DNA of 64,000 bases from Sarcocystis neurona (taxonomy: Eukaryota; Apicomplexa; Conoidasida; Eucoccidiorida; Sarcocystidae): contig KL647336.1 of assembly GCA_000727475.1 (NCBI GenBank), forward strand, positions 1 to 64,000, read 5' to 3'. Positions 24,998 to 39,295 of the stretch are shown here, in pieces. The position numbers were made by a program, and so were the translations under genes. The notes under the pieces are model-generated. The model was not told where the DNA came from. It searched no databases and was given only the letters and a program-made list of their open reading frames with translations. Within the stretch, counting starts at the first letter, position 1, and each line of letters opens with the position of its first letter.

Positions 24998-25720
24998 AAA
25001 CTGGGTTTTGTTGGCCGCATTGGGTGCAGCGGCGGCGGCAGCAGCAGCTGCAGCACCACCAGGATGTAGCAGACAGGACTCCGTCATGAAGTCTAAAAGA
25101 GGCAACGGGATACAGAGAGAGGACGGCCACTACAGGCGTCGCTGCGTTTGTGGAAAGAGGGACGCGGGAGAAGCGGAAGACGGCAAAGAAACAGCACCAC
25201 GAGTTGTGCAGAAGGAACTTCCGTCTCGCGCCAGCAGAAGCAGTGTCGTTGCCGGAGGAGCAGGCTTTTATAACCGTTAAGGAGAAATGTGTAAGCGGTG
25301 TAGACGCATCTCTGCGCGCAGAGCTGGTGCAGGGGCACAGTCGAAGTGGGCCGTTGGTGAACCTCTAGGGAAGGGGGAATGTTTTGGCCGATCGTCTGCC
25401 ACGGCGGCTGGTGTTGGCTGTGGGATTGTTTTGAAGAATCTGCAAATAGCGACATTCTCGCTGCATCGAAGCAGCGAACACCCCAGCAGAAGGGGACTGG
25501 AGAGGTTTTGTTATACGTCGACAGGAGAAGTTGTGGGAGTTGTCTGTGTCTGCTTCGTAGAGAGGTCTTCAACGGCGATAATGCGTGCAATTCTTACTGG
25601 GGACACAGCACCGGCAGAGAGCCGCGGACGGTGATGGTGGTCCTGCGGAGGCAAATGACGCACCGCTTTCAACAGCGGCGGCAGAGGTGGAGAAGCCGCT
25701 TATTCCTGGGCTAGAGGATG
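24998..25720. other. 3' flank of U2AF1, end of the repeat-rich block
   Basis: Directly after the U2AF1 stop there is a short GCGGCGGCAGCAGCAGC run (about 25028-25054) and then Gly/Arg/Ala-biased open frames on the plus strand (24951-25280, 25287-25634). I recognise no domain. This is probably the 3' untranslated region followed by intergenic DNA. Confidence 0.45.
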
Positions 25721-28700
25721 ACTGCTGGTGTCACATTCGAAACGAGATGAACTAAATAATTTGGTCGTCTTGTGTCAACAACCTGTTCTGGATACTTTAC
25801 TGAGTTGCAGCTGGAACTGTGTCACAATTCTTGTGGCGTGTCTACTGCGTCCCTGTTACGGATGATAAAAACGTAAGTTTTTTCGATTCTAGTGAATCCG
25901 TGCGGGTGTTGCTGAGTTTCCAGGAAACTACAACTTCGCGTTTTATTCGTCTTGAGAGCTACAACTGCTCCGTTATTATCAATGAAACCCGTTCACTGAA
26001 GTGCGACATTATTTAAGTACTAAAGTCCGCCGTACTTAGCAACAGGGTGAATTTCAGGTGCAGCTTGTTCTTCGTAGAGTGTCGCAATTTGGAAGACACA
26101 GAGATCGGTATTGACAACGGAGACACTGTTCAGAAACGGCTTTCGCTGCGCGCAGTGACTGCTGCGGAAAACCAAGTCGTAGATGTAGATATTCGCGTGT
26201 GTATACGTATGAGTGTGTGAATATGTATGTAGGAAGAGAAAGAGCGAGAGAGACAACGAGTGAGTGGAAGAACACACATTTTGTTAACACCTTGTGTTGA
26301 ATGCGAATGTCAAAATCCATATGTACGATTCACGCGGATCTCGTATGATCACTGTTTCGACTAGTGCGGATCCCCATCCGTGTAAGAGAAGGGCGGCCTA
26401 GTTGGATACCCCATTTCCATGTTTCACAAACTTCTAAAGTGTGTGACCGTGCGTCTCTCTTTGTGAAGGACACTCGTTTAACGACGACGTCTTCTCACAT
26501 GCGATTTCGAGCACACGGGGAAGTTCCATCAGCGTCGGTGATAGCCTCAGAAGAAAAAAGTTCCCTGTCTAACCCTCCCTACCAATTTGTGTGGAGGAGT
26601 CCCCGCCTACACTCTTACAGTGGTAGAAGACCACTACGGTCCTCAGACCCCTTTTGAAACCTGAGAATAACTTTGTACGTACGACCTGCTAGGTGGAGGC
26701 AGAGCCACAGAGACAGAGTCCCACAGCCGGAGCTCAGCGTGTCTCTAGGCATCTACCGCGACATATGTACACTCCGTGCGTACTAGTATTTACAGTATAA
26801 TCTTGAACTGGAGTCACGTTTGTCAACGCATTCATGAGGCACTATTGGTTGCACACACGTGTAGGGATAAAAGTCCCCATTCTCATCAATCAAACAGGTA
26901 GAATAGCGGTGCACTTTTGCGTGCTTGTGACCGTTGAAATATCTTCTCACTTCTTTGTTTCGGGTGGAGCGATGTGCTCAATTCTAGATACATGAGTGGA
27001 CACACGTATTTTCCAGACATACCAGTAGTACAAGCGACAAGGTTCTGCATGTGACTCCCGTGGCACAGCCAGACTACTGTCGCAGCACCTGCAACAGGCG
27101 CGTCTCACCTCTTGATGCTGAGGCACCTCTTCATATCCAGAAGTAGCCGCATGCATCATCTCGTGTTATAGTCAGGAGCAAAAGTACAATGAAGACCGCA
27201 ACTTGAACAACAGTGCACAATCTGCGACTTTCTCGCAATGTCTTTGCCTTCCATGCTGCAACGCACGCGTGCATGCCTCACGATCCCCTTCAGGTGATTG
27301 AGAAATCATCATTTTAGTAAACATTGTATACTCATGCAGACAAACCGGTTGTTCATTTCAACGAAGAGGACTTTCTTCCTCAAAAGCAAGCAGGTCTGTG
27401 TCACCAGTGAAGACAACAGACGCGGTCACACTTATAGGCAACTTGTTCTCGACCGAACACTGCTGTGCCTTCCTCAGTCGGGGGGGAGTGGCACATCTTA
27501 CGAGTTTTTCCGTTGATAGCTGTGAACAACATTACTACGTGCTACTTGCCCTTTGACTAGAAAAGAGAGCTGTTGCTGTAAGAGGGACGATCCGCGGTCG
27601 ATTTGTTTGTTGCAGAAGCAACTGCGGCATCTTGAATCGACCACAGAAACGTCGGAAGTGATAAAAGTACCACGCAGACAGCTGCCACCTAAACACTCCT
27701 TCGTCAACGCATCAAGAACGCCACTGTTCTATGGCTCTGATGCCGGTGTACACCAGTCGTCCTCGGCGGACTGGTATACCACGGGATTCAGAGCCTGATT
27801 GTCAAAGCAGCTCTGCTCTTGTCGCGCTGGTGTCGCTGCCTCGACTACCACGCACCTTGTGGCTCTCGCTGCTTTTCATAGTGGGTCACCTTTTGGAATT
27901 CATAAAATTAGCACTTATTACTCCAGTAATTGTACCTGCGACTCCACATATGCAAAAAAGGACGCATCAGGTTCTGAATGAAGGCTCAACACGTACGTAC
28001 GCTGCTGCGCCCCCAAGGTGGACAGCTCAAGCCCTAAGCTCCGGTTTTGCAGCCAGCCGCATGACTGATGCAGACCTTATGCTTGCGCGCACACTGACCT
28101 GACTATACATGTTTTGGATACGCAGTGTTTTTCGCGTCAGCAGAATTTTATACCTGTTTTCAGAAAGCTATGCGGAGAGACAGGACGAGACACGGGGACA
28201 CGCAGGCGAAAAAGAACACACGGTACGGCATTGTCACTTTGGCGTTCCTGATCTTGCTTGCTTCCGTCAGTGCCTAATAATAGATTGCGCATTATAAGTA
28301 GGGGGCTGCTAATGCATAAGGTGGGTACTTATGCGCTGTCCACATATTCACATACGTAGGTGTTCTCGCACGGACAACTTCGCTTCGGACGCAGACGTGG
28401 CGCACAGCTCTGCCTTCGGCCCCCTGCGTCCCATGTGAAACTCTCCGTTCGCAGTCCATATCCGGCAGCGTTCGCATAGGTGTCCTCCTGACGTGAAACG
28501 CAGCTCCATGTTTCCTGTTGCAACCGTGGAACGTCTCCCCTACGCGTCTCCCAGGACTGTGTATCCAGCAAATTTTGTAGGAACTCAGCAAGAGTCGGCC
28601 GCGGCCCCCTGGCACATCGCACGCATGGAATATCGAGGCGTAATTTGTTCCTCTTTCTACCGGCAGTTGGAGACAGTCGCTGACTAACCGACCTAACGGT

Positions 28701-31700
28701 CTTCGCTCGAAGCTGCTTACCTGATTGCTTCAGCACGTCTCGTCCAACTTCTCAGATTTCTGGTGCTCGGGAAAATTTGGCAGGCATGATCTACAGAGAA
28801 TAGCGAGCGACGCACTCAACACCTCCAGCTCCGTATATCAAGCGAGTCACAAACACAGCAGCACGTCCTGTATGGCTCGATTTGCCGCCTGGTGTGTGTT
28901 CACCCTCCCGCGCACGCAGCCTTCGAGGATGACACTCTGCTTCCATGTGAAGCCTTCAACTGTCCATTGTTTTCAAGGAGGAACCTAATTGTGGTAAACG
29001 AAATGTACAAGTTACGTAACTCAGCATCGATGCCGCACCTTGGAGGCTGATCTCTGAAATATCTGAAGCCAAATAGTCCGCTTCAGTGCTTCACGTGACG
29101 GACAATACATGGACACCTGTACTTCATGGATTTTAAGAGGGACGAACTACGCCGCCATTTTCTGGCTGCTGAATACACGAATACGATGACATAGACGTCT
29201 TTCTGCGTATGCCTAACGTCTCGATACTTTTGCCGCGGGAGAGTGGGGCGCTGCTGCTGTTGTCTGATGAAAACTGCGGCTGCCTCGGCGCAGTGTCGCT
29301 GTTAGTTCGCTCCGACGTCGGGCACCACGGTGGTGTTCTTGCCGATGGCTCACCTAATGCTTGGGGCAAGGAAGCTCCGCCACTGCATGCTGGACGCCAC
29401 TTGGACCTTCAGACAGCTGTGCACCAGTTGAAGCCTTTCAGTTATGACATGAGAGCTGCGACCGCCATCTACACATGAACACACAGGATACACACTTGCT
29501 ATGGAGGCCCACATATCAACACCATTCGCAGCGCGAAAGCGAACGAGATGCGCTGAAAAAGAGGAACGCCGCGCTCAGCAGGAGGAGCAACGCCGTCGAC
29601 GACGTTATTGTTGGGGCTAACGGACGAATTTTCTGGACGAGACATTCTCATTCCCGCGTGCCGCAAAAGGCACGTCTCTACAGCACGAACTGTACACCAA
29701 CACCACCAGGCCGGTGCGGCACGCCACACCGACCACAACAAAGCTGGGAAGAAAGAAACTGGCACGGACCGATGCTGAGTAGAGGGTCAGTGTTTCAATA
29801 AGCAGTGTCATAGGGGAACAATTCTGGTCTACAGCCTCCCCTGTTGTACGGAGCGGACCTGTCACGATCGACGTGAGCGCCACACGTACCTGCACCGCGT
29901 TCGCCTCTTGCATTGCTTCTGTTCAAAGGTGCTGCCGGTCTACAGGATCAATCCGAGTGTCGTGATCCTGGCGCTGTCAGCAGCGCTGCTTGCACTCAAA
30001 AAAATTGAATCCGTCGAATAGCTAATTATTTGGAGTATAGTCCACCGCCTAAATTTCTCTACACAGACACAGGCTCGCGCCAGCGACGACCGCATCAGCG
30101 AGTTCACAAATAGTTTTTGCAGTTTGCCGTGGTGGGTAGCTATACGCTTGAGCGCGACAGCAACCAGCAGTAGCCCTACGACAGATGCTCTTCTTTTCAT
30201 CGGCTTCATCATTCCTATCTCACTCCTAAGGAACCACGATTCTGATGCGACTTCCTACAAAGAATACCTGTCCACCTTGAGCATTGCAACCTTCCCGGAT
30301 TGTCTCCCTCTGTCGGGCTGAACGACTACGAACTTCTCTCAAGTCGTACTCCTCCTTTCTCTCACGCAAGAGAATGAGGAGCACTACAGCACACTTCGTC
30401 ATATCACTTGGACCGTGTACTGTTTAGGAAAGAAAAGGCTGGCAAAACAGCCACAGAGTTTTGCTGCAGAAGCCGTGCACCTGTGTATGGTTGCTGAGAT
30501 TATTGCGAAATAGTTACGCCACTGAATCGCTTGGGTCAGAGTTGTCTGGCTGCTCAAGTGTGTAGCTGTTAGCTTCTCTACGTTTGTGGATGCCACACCC
30601 CCCGTGCTTGTGGATGGCGTACACTTCGTGCTTGCCGCGGCAGTTCCGGATGCGTTTATCGTCGCCTTTTCTGGGGGTTCGATGTTACTTGGGCCTCTTG
30701 CCAAGACGGCCACCTGACAATCGCCGCAGCTCCGTGTCAAAAGAACGTCGTGTCAAATGCAGAAGGCTCAAAATGTGTTTGTGGGCTAGCCAAGCAGTGA
30801 AATCGTAAAGCAGCACCTCGCAGTCAAAGATTGTCCGTCATGTCTGAATTCAAATCCCAACCTGCAAAGGAACGGCTGCGCCTCTAAGGGTACAAGGGTT
30901 CCCTCATAAAGAGTCAACCGTTGTTTTTCTTGGTTTAAACACTAAATCGAAAGCACACTAAAGGGTAGGGGTTACTCGTCAGCCCAGTAAGGGGTGTCTA
31001 GATTGGACGTCGCTTGCGAAAGCTCTCAAGCAAGAAAGAACGTGCCAGAACAGCTCGGTGTACAACAGCCATATGTTTCAACAACAGGAACAGTGAATTA
31101 ATCACTCGAGGAAGAAAATCGGCAGTCGAACTGAAAAGTGCACTGGAGTCACCAGCTGCAGCCACAATCGCTAACAGTTAAGGTGGAGGTATCGTTGACA
31201 TACTGTATCAAGAACACCACTGTGAGTCTAAAAAGGAATCTAATGGGCAGTAAGCTTCATGGAGGAGCGATGCCACTTCAGCAAGTTGATTTGGGCTGTA
31301 TATGATTTGGTATTATGGCCAGCGATAAACCGTGACAGCAAAGTTCTTTTGCTGCCTTGCGGCTGTGTCGCTGGGTCGAAAGACGAAGCACCTGAGGGCT
31401 AGCTTCTTCTCCTTGGGACTTCTTGCAGATGCCAGTAACACGCGTGATCAGTCTAGTTGCACTGCGGCTGCAGTAGCCGTTGTACATTTCCCTTCTTTGA
31501 CTTACCATCGAACGTCTTGCCACCAAGTGGAACAAATACCATGGGATAGCGTTGATGAGGTGAGAAATCACCGTTGTTATGTGAGGAGGTAACTTGTGCT
31601 CTTAATTCTTTGAGAACAGTGGCTTCACACGAAGCGAGGCCGGACTGAAAGAAGCTGCCACTGGGTGAACACGACTGCTTTCAACTAAAGAGCAGCAAGC

Positions 31701-32264
31701 GCGACACAGGTTTTATGTGGTAATTGCCCTCACGTTTATGTTGGCGAAATGTTCTGCTTGACGACAGTAGCTTTGTTACAACTGTATGACATATGATCTA
31801 ATTTCAACATAGTTTTATTATGGTGCCAGCGGGATAAATGGAGAGGTATCACAACTACAGGCGTCCTGCAATTGTGTTTAAAGGAGCAACATAGAAAGGA
31901 TGCGGACCTAGGCAACCCTGCCTCAAAACGGGTTAGCATAATGACAATGCGCCTTTCTGGTGCTGATAAAGAAAAGCGGGTGACGAATTCAGCCTAGTGT
32001 CCTTGCTTCTGTACAGGCGAGAACGGTCACATACCTCTTTGTATCTGTACTCAGCGGCAGTTGAAAGCAAGCAGGCAGTGTGGGATTGCAGGGCTTGTCT
32101 ACGGACTCCAGACACGCGTCCTTAAATACCACGGCTGCCGCATTAGTACCGGTTCCTTCTGCGGCACTCTTTAGAGAACTTCTGTCGCCAGAAAATTGAA
32201 GGGATGCAGTACCACAAGCGAGCGGGTCTTTCAACGCGGGGCAAAATCAATATTTGCTCCTTCA

Positions 32265-32289
32265 CAATAGCGGTCAGTGACCGCTATTG
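32265..32289. repeat. Perfect inverted repeat, 12-bp arms
   Basis: CAATAGCGGTCA and its exact reverse complement are separated by one G. The words TTGCTCCTTCA to its left and TTGCTCCTTTCA overlapping its right end form a near-perfect direct repeat. The arrangement could be a dimeric binding site, a cruciform or the footprint of an insertion. Confidence 0.7.
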
Positions 32290-35115
32290 CTCCTTTCAAG
32301 TGACACATCGTAAAAGAGGCCACATGCACCTCAGCAGTAGCGCCGGACAACGTCGAATCCTCGTATACACCGACACGAATGGACTCCTGCGGTCATACAA
32401 AAACATACGCGCGTGTTTCTAGTAAAAAGTTTTTGAAGCACTGGAGTGAAGAGACACTCGCTTTTCGAGCAGGTGAACTATTTACTTCCTCGTAGTCCCG
32501 TGTGTTCCTCAGTGTTCCTTCGGTTACTACGGCACTGACGGAGAGGCGGTTGCAGCCGCACCACACAAACATTTTCATCAAGTGCGACACGGAATATATG
32601 GCTGCAGTCGGCACCCCAGTTACTGAACTACTCAGAGGCAACAACTGGAGCAGCCGTAAGGCAGCTTCACTTAGAGTGCCACAGTTGCCGGCGGCGGAAA
32701 CGTGCACGAATTGAATTAAGCACCGGATTATAAACCGCTGCGGCAGCAAGGACTATTGAGAGACTGATCCACTCAGCGTGGCATGCTGCAGGAGGAATGT
32801 CTACGAGGAAGAGTGCGACACATGTGCAACGGAGGGATGAATGTGAGTGCAGGAGCACATGTGACCAGGACTTACACTGAAGAAGGGTCAGAGCTTCACG
32901 GGCTTCAGAGACAGAGCTTCACGGCCTCGATGGAGCCACACCCAGCTGAATTTTGGCGCACCACAGGTTTTGTTTTCACAGGATAAGCATAACAACGACC
33001 CGGCCTCTAAGAAGCCAGTGAATGTTTGGATAAATATGTAGAGAGTACAAATCTTACTCCACAAGTAGATGCGCACATCCCTTAACTGCATGTGTAACAC
33101 ACTCCGGCACACAAACGTGTACGTACGTGTACCTGTATATACGTCTATCTGAATTCAGACACGGACTATGGATGTAGTTGCTTTTGCGTATATCCGAAAG
33201 CACCAATCCACATGTAGGGACTGCTACATAAGCACAGCAGGGCACCCTTCTAGACGTAAGTGTCTGCTGTTAAGAAAGCATCCGTTTTGTCCACCTCAAC
33301 CGTTGCTCGCGATTCTGTTCGGAAAACAACACGCTGTGCATGTACCTAAGCAGTGGTTTCATATCTGCCACTAGCTATACAAACTCATGATAGAGCATAC
33401 AGAGAACGCACATGCGTATTACTGCGGGAGACCCCTGCAGCCAAATTGACCTGCAAGAGTTTGCCATTTGAAGAGTTGTCCACGATGTTGGCCTATAGAG
33501 CTTAGATGAAAGCGGCAGAATGCAGGTGAAAATGAAGGTAAAGTTTACGGCAAGTATGCTGCCAAACATCTGGGTATCGTATGTGTGTACTCTTGTATGT
33601 ATGTATCTATTTGTGTTTATGTTGGCCGAGCATTGGTAGGTGCATATAATGCTACGGCGAATGACGTGCCAACAGTCAGAGGAAACAACGTGCACGGGTG
33701 GAATCCTGATAAGTCTCCGTAAGAATTGGTAGAGTATGCTGTACTTGCTTTCCCTATGGGACAGCAGCCGTCGGATCTCTCCAAATACAAGCCTTCTGCA
33801 TAGTTGATTCTGACGTGTGAATAGGTGGAGCTCGAAGAAATAGGCCTACGTAGAAATGCACAATCACGCGCCTACGTGTCAAACATGTATTTCTCAGTCC
33901 ACAAATTCGTAGATGAAGACGACTATAATTGGACACACGCGTTCACATGGAACGCCTGTTGCTGTTTAATTGGATAAACATCTCCTGAGTCCACAGGCGC
34001 AATCAAGTGCACAACGGACAATCAGTGTACATCACATCACTGTACACAGCGTTTCTCGAGGCTGTTCGTGGACACTCGCCATGTAAGATTTCTCTGTTTT
34101 GAAGTCAGCCAGGAACGAACAAAGTTCAGCACGCACCGTAGGTAGCCTCCCAGATCTCCGCGGTCGTATACAGGTGCTCTTTCGTTTTTGTTGTTCTGGA
34201 TTGCGTCTGCTTCTCCCTCAGTATATGAATACAAGTGTTTTGTCACCTCGTGTCATCGCTTTGCACGACGTCGAGGTCGCCTGAATTCAGAATTTGCTGG
34301 TAGTCCGCTGTCTTTTCTGGTAAATCACATCACAAGAAGAAGAAAAGGGGAAAAAAATGCGTATGCGGTGTCCAGAGCAGCCGGGTGGGGTTGTGTTTGT
34401 CAAGAACCCGCTGCTACTGCCGCTGCCACAGACGGTGTGAGGTGGAAGTGTACCACGAGTACAAAACGTGTGCTACGGCCGTTGGTGGCATGACAGCCAA
34501 GCTGCAGATGTTCCTAGTGTTATTGGTGATGTTGCTACCGCTCCTGCGCTAAGTCTACGTCTGCATTGTTGCGACTGCCTTACTGGTGTTGCAGCAGCTG
34601 TTGCAGAGAAACTTCAGCACGAGAAAACTGTCGGCTGCAAGTAGAAATAGCAACACTACAATGCTACCACATTCTTGGACATGCAACGCTGCGCTGACAA
34701 GTCGATGTTAATGAGAAAGGACAGAACATGATACAGCGTGTGACGCAGGCAAAACGAGAAGCGCAGGGAGACGACCGCAGGCATCGGAATGTGAGGGAAT
34801 AAGGTGATTCACGGAGACACGTACCAGTTGCGTGTTACTAGGATTGCGAGCTGAGGGACAAGAAGGAGCAGATGTACCGAGAATGCGGTTAAGAGAGACG
34901 CAAAACACTGAGACGATGACAAAGTATGTGAGCGGCATCTCCATGAACCTGTGGGCAGGCGCACTACCAATTGCTACCGTTGTTGAGCGGTGCGCGTGGT
35001 TATACATTGGACGCAGCATTACGTTGATATGCCTGCTTCAAAAGGCGCAGACAGAGGCAGCACCAGCAGTTGCGCCACGAGCAAAACACACAGTAGCAAC
35101 AGCAGGAATGGCAGC

Positions 35116-35403
35116 AAACACACCGAAGAACCAGGACACTGTTATGTGCAGACGGACACACATTTTTAACGTCTACATAGGTTATGGTGTGATTTTGTGT
35201 AGGGGCGCACCGATATCTCCGTCTGTACTCCTAACGCCATGAGTGTCTTTCTGTCTTACAAACACACCGAAGCACCAGGGCACTGTTATGTGCAGACAGA
35301 CACACGTTTTTAACGCCTACATAGGTTAAGGTGTGACTTTGTGCACGGGCGCACCGATATCTCCGTCTGTACTCCTATCGCCATTAGTGGCTTTCTGTGT
35401 TAC
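35116..35403 (+). repeat. 144-bp tandem duplication, two copies
   Basis: Copy 1 is 35116-35259 and copy 2 is 35260-35403. Both start AAACACACCGAAG and contain ACTGTTATGTGCAGAC, CACCGATATCTCCGTC and a TTTCTGT end; roughly nine in ten positions agree. The unit is 48 codons long and parts of short plus-strand frames run into each copy. No gene is recognised. Confidence 0.9.
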
Positions 35404-35425
35404 ATGCTTCTTTTCAAGCTTTGCT

Positions 35426-35446
35426 GTTGTGCATATATATATATAT
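35426..35446. repeat. Short TA microsatellite
   Basis: A short CATATATATATATATCTGT run just after the 144-bp tandem duplication. Confidence 0.7.
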
Positions 35447-38400
35447 CTGTACACCTATACACAGACGTATATTTGTCCTGTCAGTAGTCGGACACACAGC
35501 TTCGGTTGTCTCCTCTCATTCCATTTTTGGTCCTTCTCCCCCTGTACGTTCCGCATGTGTGTGTCCAAACTCGTATATGAAACGAGAAGCGTACGTGTGT
35601 GTTGCTCCCGTGTATGTGTCTCCACACTCGTTTATGAAACAAAAAGCGCACGTATGTGTTGCCCCCTGGGGTGTGCGGTGACCGCTATTCGCCTTCTGCC
35701 CTGAGCTGTTAAATCCTACTCAGTAATCCGCCGCAATCTTGCTGGTGTCTTACCATATTAGCCGTGTTGACGAGCTGACACTGGTGCGTGTACCGACGAG
35801 TTTACACGAATACGTATGTATGTATGTTTGTATGCAAATATATATGTGTACACGTGTATATGTACATATTCACATATACATTCAACTGGTTATTTATTTA
35901 GGGGGTACACGTGACGTGCCACTTTCCCATCCCTTCTCTATTATTCAAATGCTGCTGCTGAATCAAGGCGGTGTATACACTTAGTGTTGTGCTGGAAGAA
36001 TTGCCTCAGGTAGGCGGAACCCAGTTTGCCTCGACAGGACGAAACGGTGGTTGCTGCCGCGGGACGCAGTTGCACGCTGCGAAACTTCCCTTTTTCCGCC
36101 TCGCTCGTCAGCGTGTGCCGCTGTTACCATTGAGTGCCGGATCAGTCCTTTTCACGGATGTGTCATCACTCCAGTGCGTTAATTTGTTGAGTGCGTGTTT
36201 CACGGGGAGTGGATACAATTTTATACAGCTAAACGATCTAACAGATGCTTAGCACATGGTTTCTGTGTTGCAGCTTTTTTTCTGATTATTTTCACAGGAG
36301 GTGCCGTCTGAATAGACCTGCCGAGGCTGCAAGATTTCGTTGTACTCGTGCTGCTTTGCCCGTAGAAGTAACAGCTGCTGTTGCATTACTGGCCGAGAAT
36401 TCTGCTTGTGGTGTAGTACTGTCGCCGCTGCGGCCCTTGCCGCCGCTGTTGCTGCACTTCCTGCTGTTGCGCGTGTAACTTCTTTGGTATTTGGGCCTCA
36501 GTAGATGTTGTGGACTTGCTGCTGCCCCAGCACATGTTTGTGACTGGAAATCTCGATATGTTGCCTCGCTAGCGCATTTATTGCCTGCTCGGGTCCGGAG
36601 GTTATCGTTTACTGCGGAGTCGACGGCGAGACAGCGGAGGGTGTGCAGCTGTTCCCGTGTCTCTGCTGCGTCCCTTCACCCACAAAGCCTGAAATATAAT
36701 TTAAAAGTGGTCCCGTGTACTCATGTATTCAGGTGGCGAAAAAGTATCAACTTGCTCACTGTAATCCTTCGGCTCGGATGAGTTGCTGCGCTGCTGCTCC
36801 CCGCATTGCAGTAGGGGTCAGCCGGTGATGTCTGGTATCAGACAATTCGCTCAGTGTGTTGGCTCACTGTACACAAACAAGCACCAGTTGCATCTCAGGT
36901 GGTGGTGACAGCTGTGACTGTCCGGGAACAAGCGACCAGGTGCTGCTCGGTCGAGTGCAGTAACCTGGCGGCTTCTGTCGGTGAGCATGGAGACCCGTTA
37001 ATGTCGCTGCTGCGCAAGTGCTCCCAGGACGACCGACCTGTCGAATGTTTACGTGGACAAGAAAAATCAAGCATCCGTTGAACTTCATTGAATAGAAGAT
37101 AATGCCTACTGGTACAGACAGCGACAGCTGATGCCGCTGCCTTTGCTACAAATGGCTTCTGGTGATGTTGTCCCCTTGTGCTTGAGGCTAATGGAGCAGT
37201 GCGCCTCGTGCGCGTTCGGGGGATTGTGCATCTGCTAGCTCTGCTGCCCACATCGCCTCTCATCGCCTGCTGCAATCATCTCCCCTTTTCATGCTGTGTG
37301 GTGTACCTTTCGTCATCTGCGCATCTCGCGGTACATCACCGACAGCCTGCAGCAATGTGTGTTTAGAGAAACATGCAACTTAAAATGCGGCAACATGCCA
37401 CAGAAGGTGGGTTCCCACTCAGGCAAACTGCGGATGACTGCGATAGACCCAGATTCTCGAGTACGCGTTGCACGCAAAGCGCAACACGTTGCATCCTGTA
37501 ACTCCTGCGGCACACAAACCGTACGTGGAATGCTTTCTACGGCTGAGCTCCGACAGTCAGAACCAAGCCTGCTGCGCAAAACAAATTTTCCACCGCCGTA
37601 AGCTGGAGAAACACGAGCGAGCTGGAGCAAGTGGAGCCACAGACCACTGGCACGAGAGACCGCCTGCGCATAATAAGCACGGAAGGACCAAACTCTTGTT
37701 AAAACCAAGGAAGTAAGAGACTCAGGCACAACAGCAGCTGCCGCTGATCTTGAAGGTTTGTAGACTATTTCGGGCAACCGCGCCTACATCAACTATAACA
37801 GTGCACCCACGTATATGCTGAGCGAGGGAGAACGACGAGGGGAAAGACGGCAGCTGAGAAGTGTGTTACTCTGGTATTTAGTCTGCTGTCCCTACGTTAC
37901 TGAAAGAGAACGGAGCGCGAGAGAAAGCTTTGAAGCGCTCCTTGCTCCTCGGTGTCCGCCTGCTAAGCACTTTCGCGCCAGCGTCTTTGAGAAACACGAG
38001 GAAGGTCACCAGCTACCAGCTCCGGCAGTAGTGGTCGTAGCCCCGTTACCATTGGCACGAATTGCTCCCCTGGCACACAGGAATTCCACTGCCCTCTCTT
38101 GGCCAGAGGGACAACGGACACCGCTGAAATAATCAAGTGATCTAAGAGCGCCCCATGCACAATCGAAATTTTCTTATTTGCTAGCAAGAACAGCTGCTTC
38201 TTCAATTAGAATACAGTGGAGTGGATCATAGATTGGGCGGCTGAAAGCGAAAAACAGCGTGCGGTAGCGTTATAGTTTGTAGCAGCAGTTTTTGCCAACC
38301 ATTCGGCCGGTGACTTTCACGAGCTGTAAGTCGTCTTCTCATTTGGAACGTCAATGAATAGTCGCTCTTAGATGCTGTCTGCACGTAACTTTTTGTGGTC

Positions 38401-39110
38401 GCATGCACCAGTATACAAAGACTTTATATGGATAGAAATGCCAGAATCTACGCATGAATGACAGAACGGGTGTGGCGTAGGTGACGTCCAAGTGTTTGCG
38501 GTTTGCTTGTGAATGTGATTATAATAGGCTGTCCGTATGCTGACGCCTGTAGCGTGAAATCATGTATACTAAAATTTACAAATATAAAGGGCTGCTGCCG
38601 TTCTGGATGTCATCTTGTCTACTTTTGTGAGCCCCAGGTTGCAAGAGACAAGAGCTATTCTCAATGCAGTCAGAAATTGTTGCTCGACTACACACGGTAG
38701 ATCCTGCGTGTACGTACGACGTGATATAGTGTTTCGTGTGAACACCTGCTTGGTGTATTGTTCTCAAACGCGGATGCATATCTGGAACAAGGTCTCGCAC
38801 TTACTACCACTTTACATGGTCAAGAGACAAACCTATAAGGTGTTTTTGTCGTCCTGTTCCGCTGCAACTGAATATACGGTCAAACGAAGCCATACTGCTT
38901 GCTCTCATGCTCTTTTGAAACAACATTTTTGCGACGTTGAATAATTGATGTAGTCTTGCATCCAGATACCTGTGATGACATGCGCAAGAGGTCAACACTA
39001 ACGCAAGTATACAGGAGTTGAATGCGCAACATTGGTATATTCATGTACTAGTTGCGAATTACGAAATAATCACAACTCGACTGTCAGGTGCGTTTATCTA
39101 CACGAAATTG

Positions 39111-39295
39111 GGTTCCCGTAGGCAGAGCAAGGTGGTACCTGGAATGCTATCACTGTCTGTGAATGTACACGTCGGTGGAAAGGACAACATTATTTTACTG
39201 CAGGCTGCGCTCACATACATGGAAAGGAGTACCGCTAGGCGGAGCAGGGTGGTTACTTGGAAACTACCAGTGTCTGTGCCTGTACGCGCAGGTGG
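39111..39295 (+). repeat. Diverged direct repeat, about 68 bp, spaced 117 bp
   Basis: The two copies are 39111-39178 and 39228-39295. Shared words include TAGGC-GAGCA-GGTGGT, TGTCTGTG and TGTAC-CG-GGTGG, at about 75 to 80 percent identity by eye. The 117-bp offset is 39 codons, and one plus-strand frame (39018-39299) is open across both copies, so the repeat would be in frame if coding. Confidence 0.6.

Noticed and set aside
30780..30880. tRNA-like words (GAATTCAAATCCC with a preceding TAGCCAAGC)
   Set aside because: The acceptor-stem ends do not pair and no proper anticodon arm is present.
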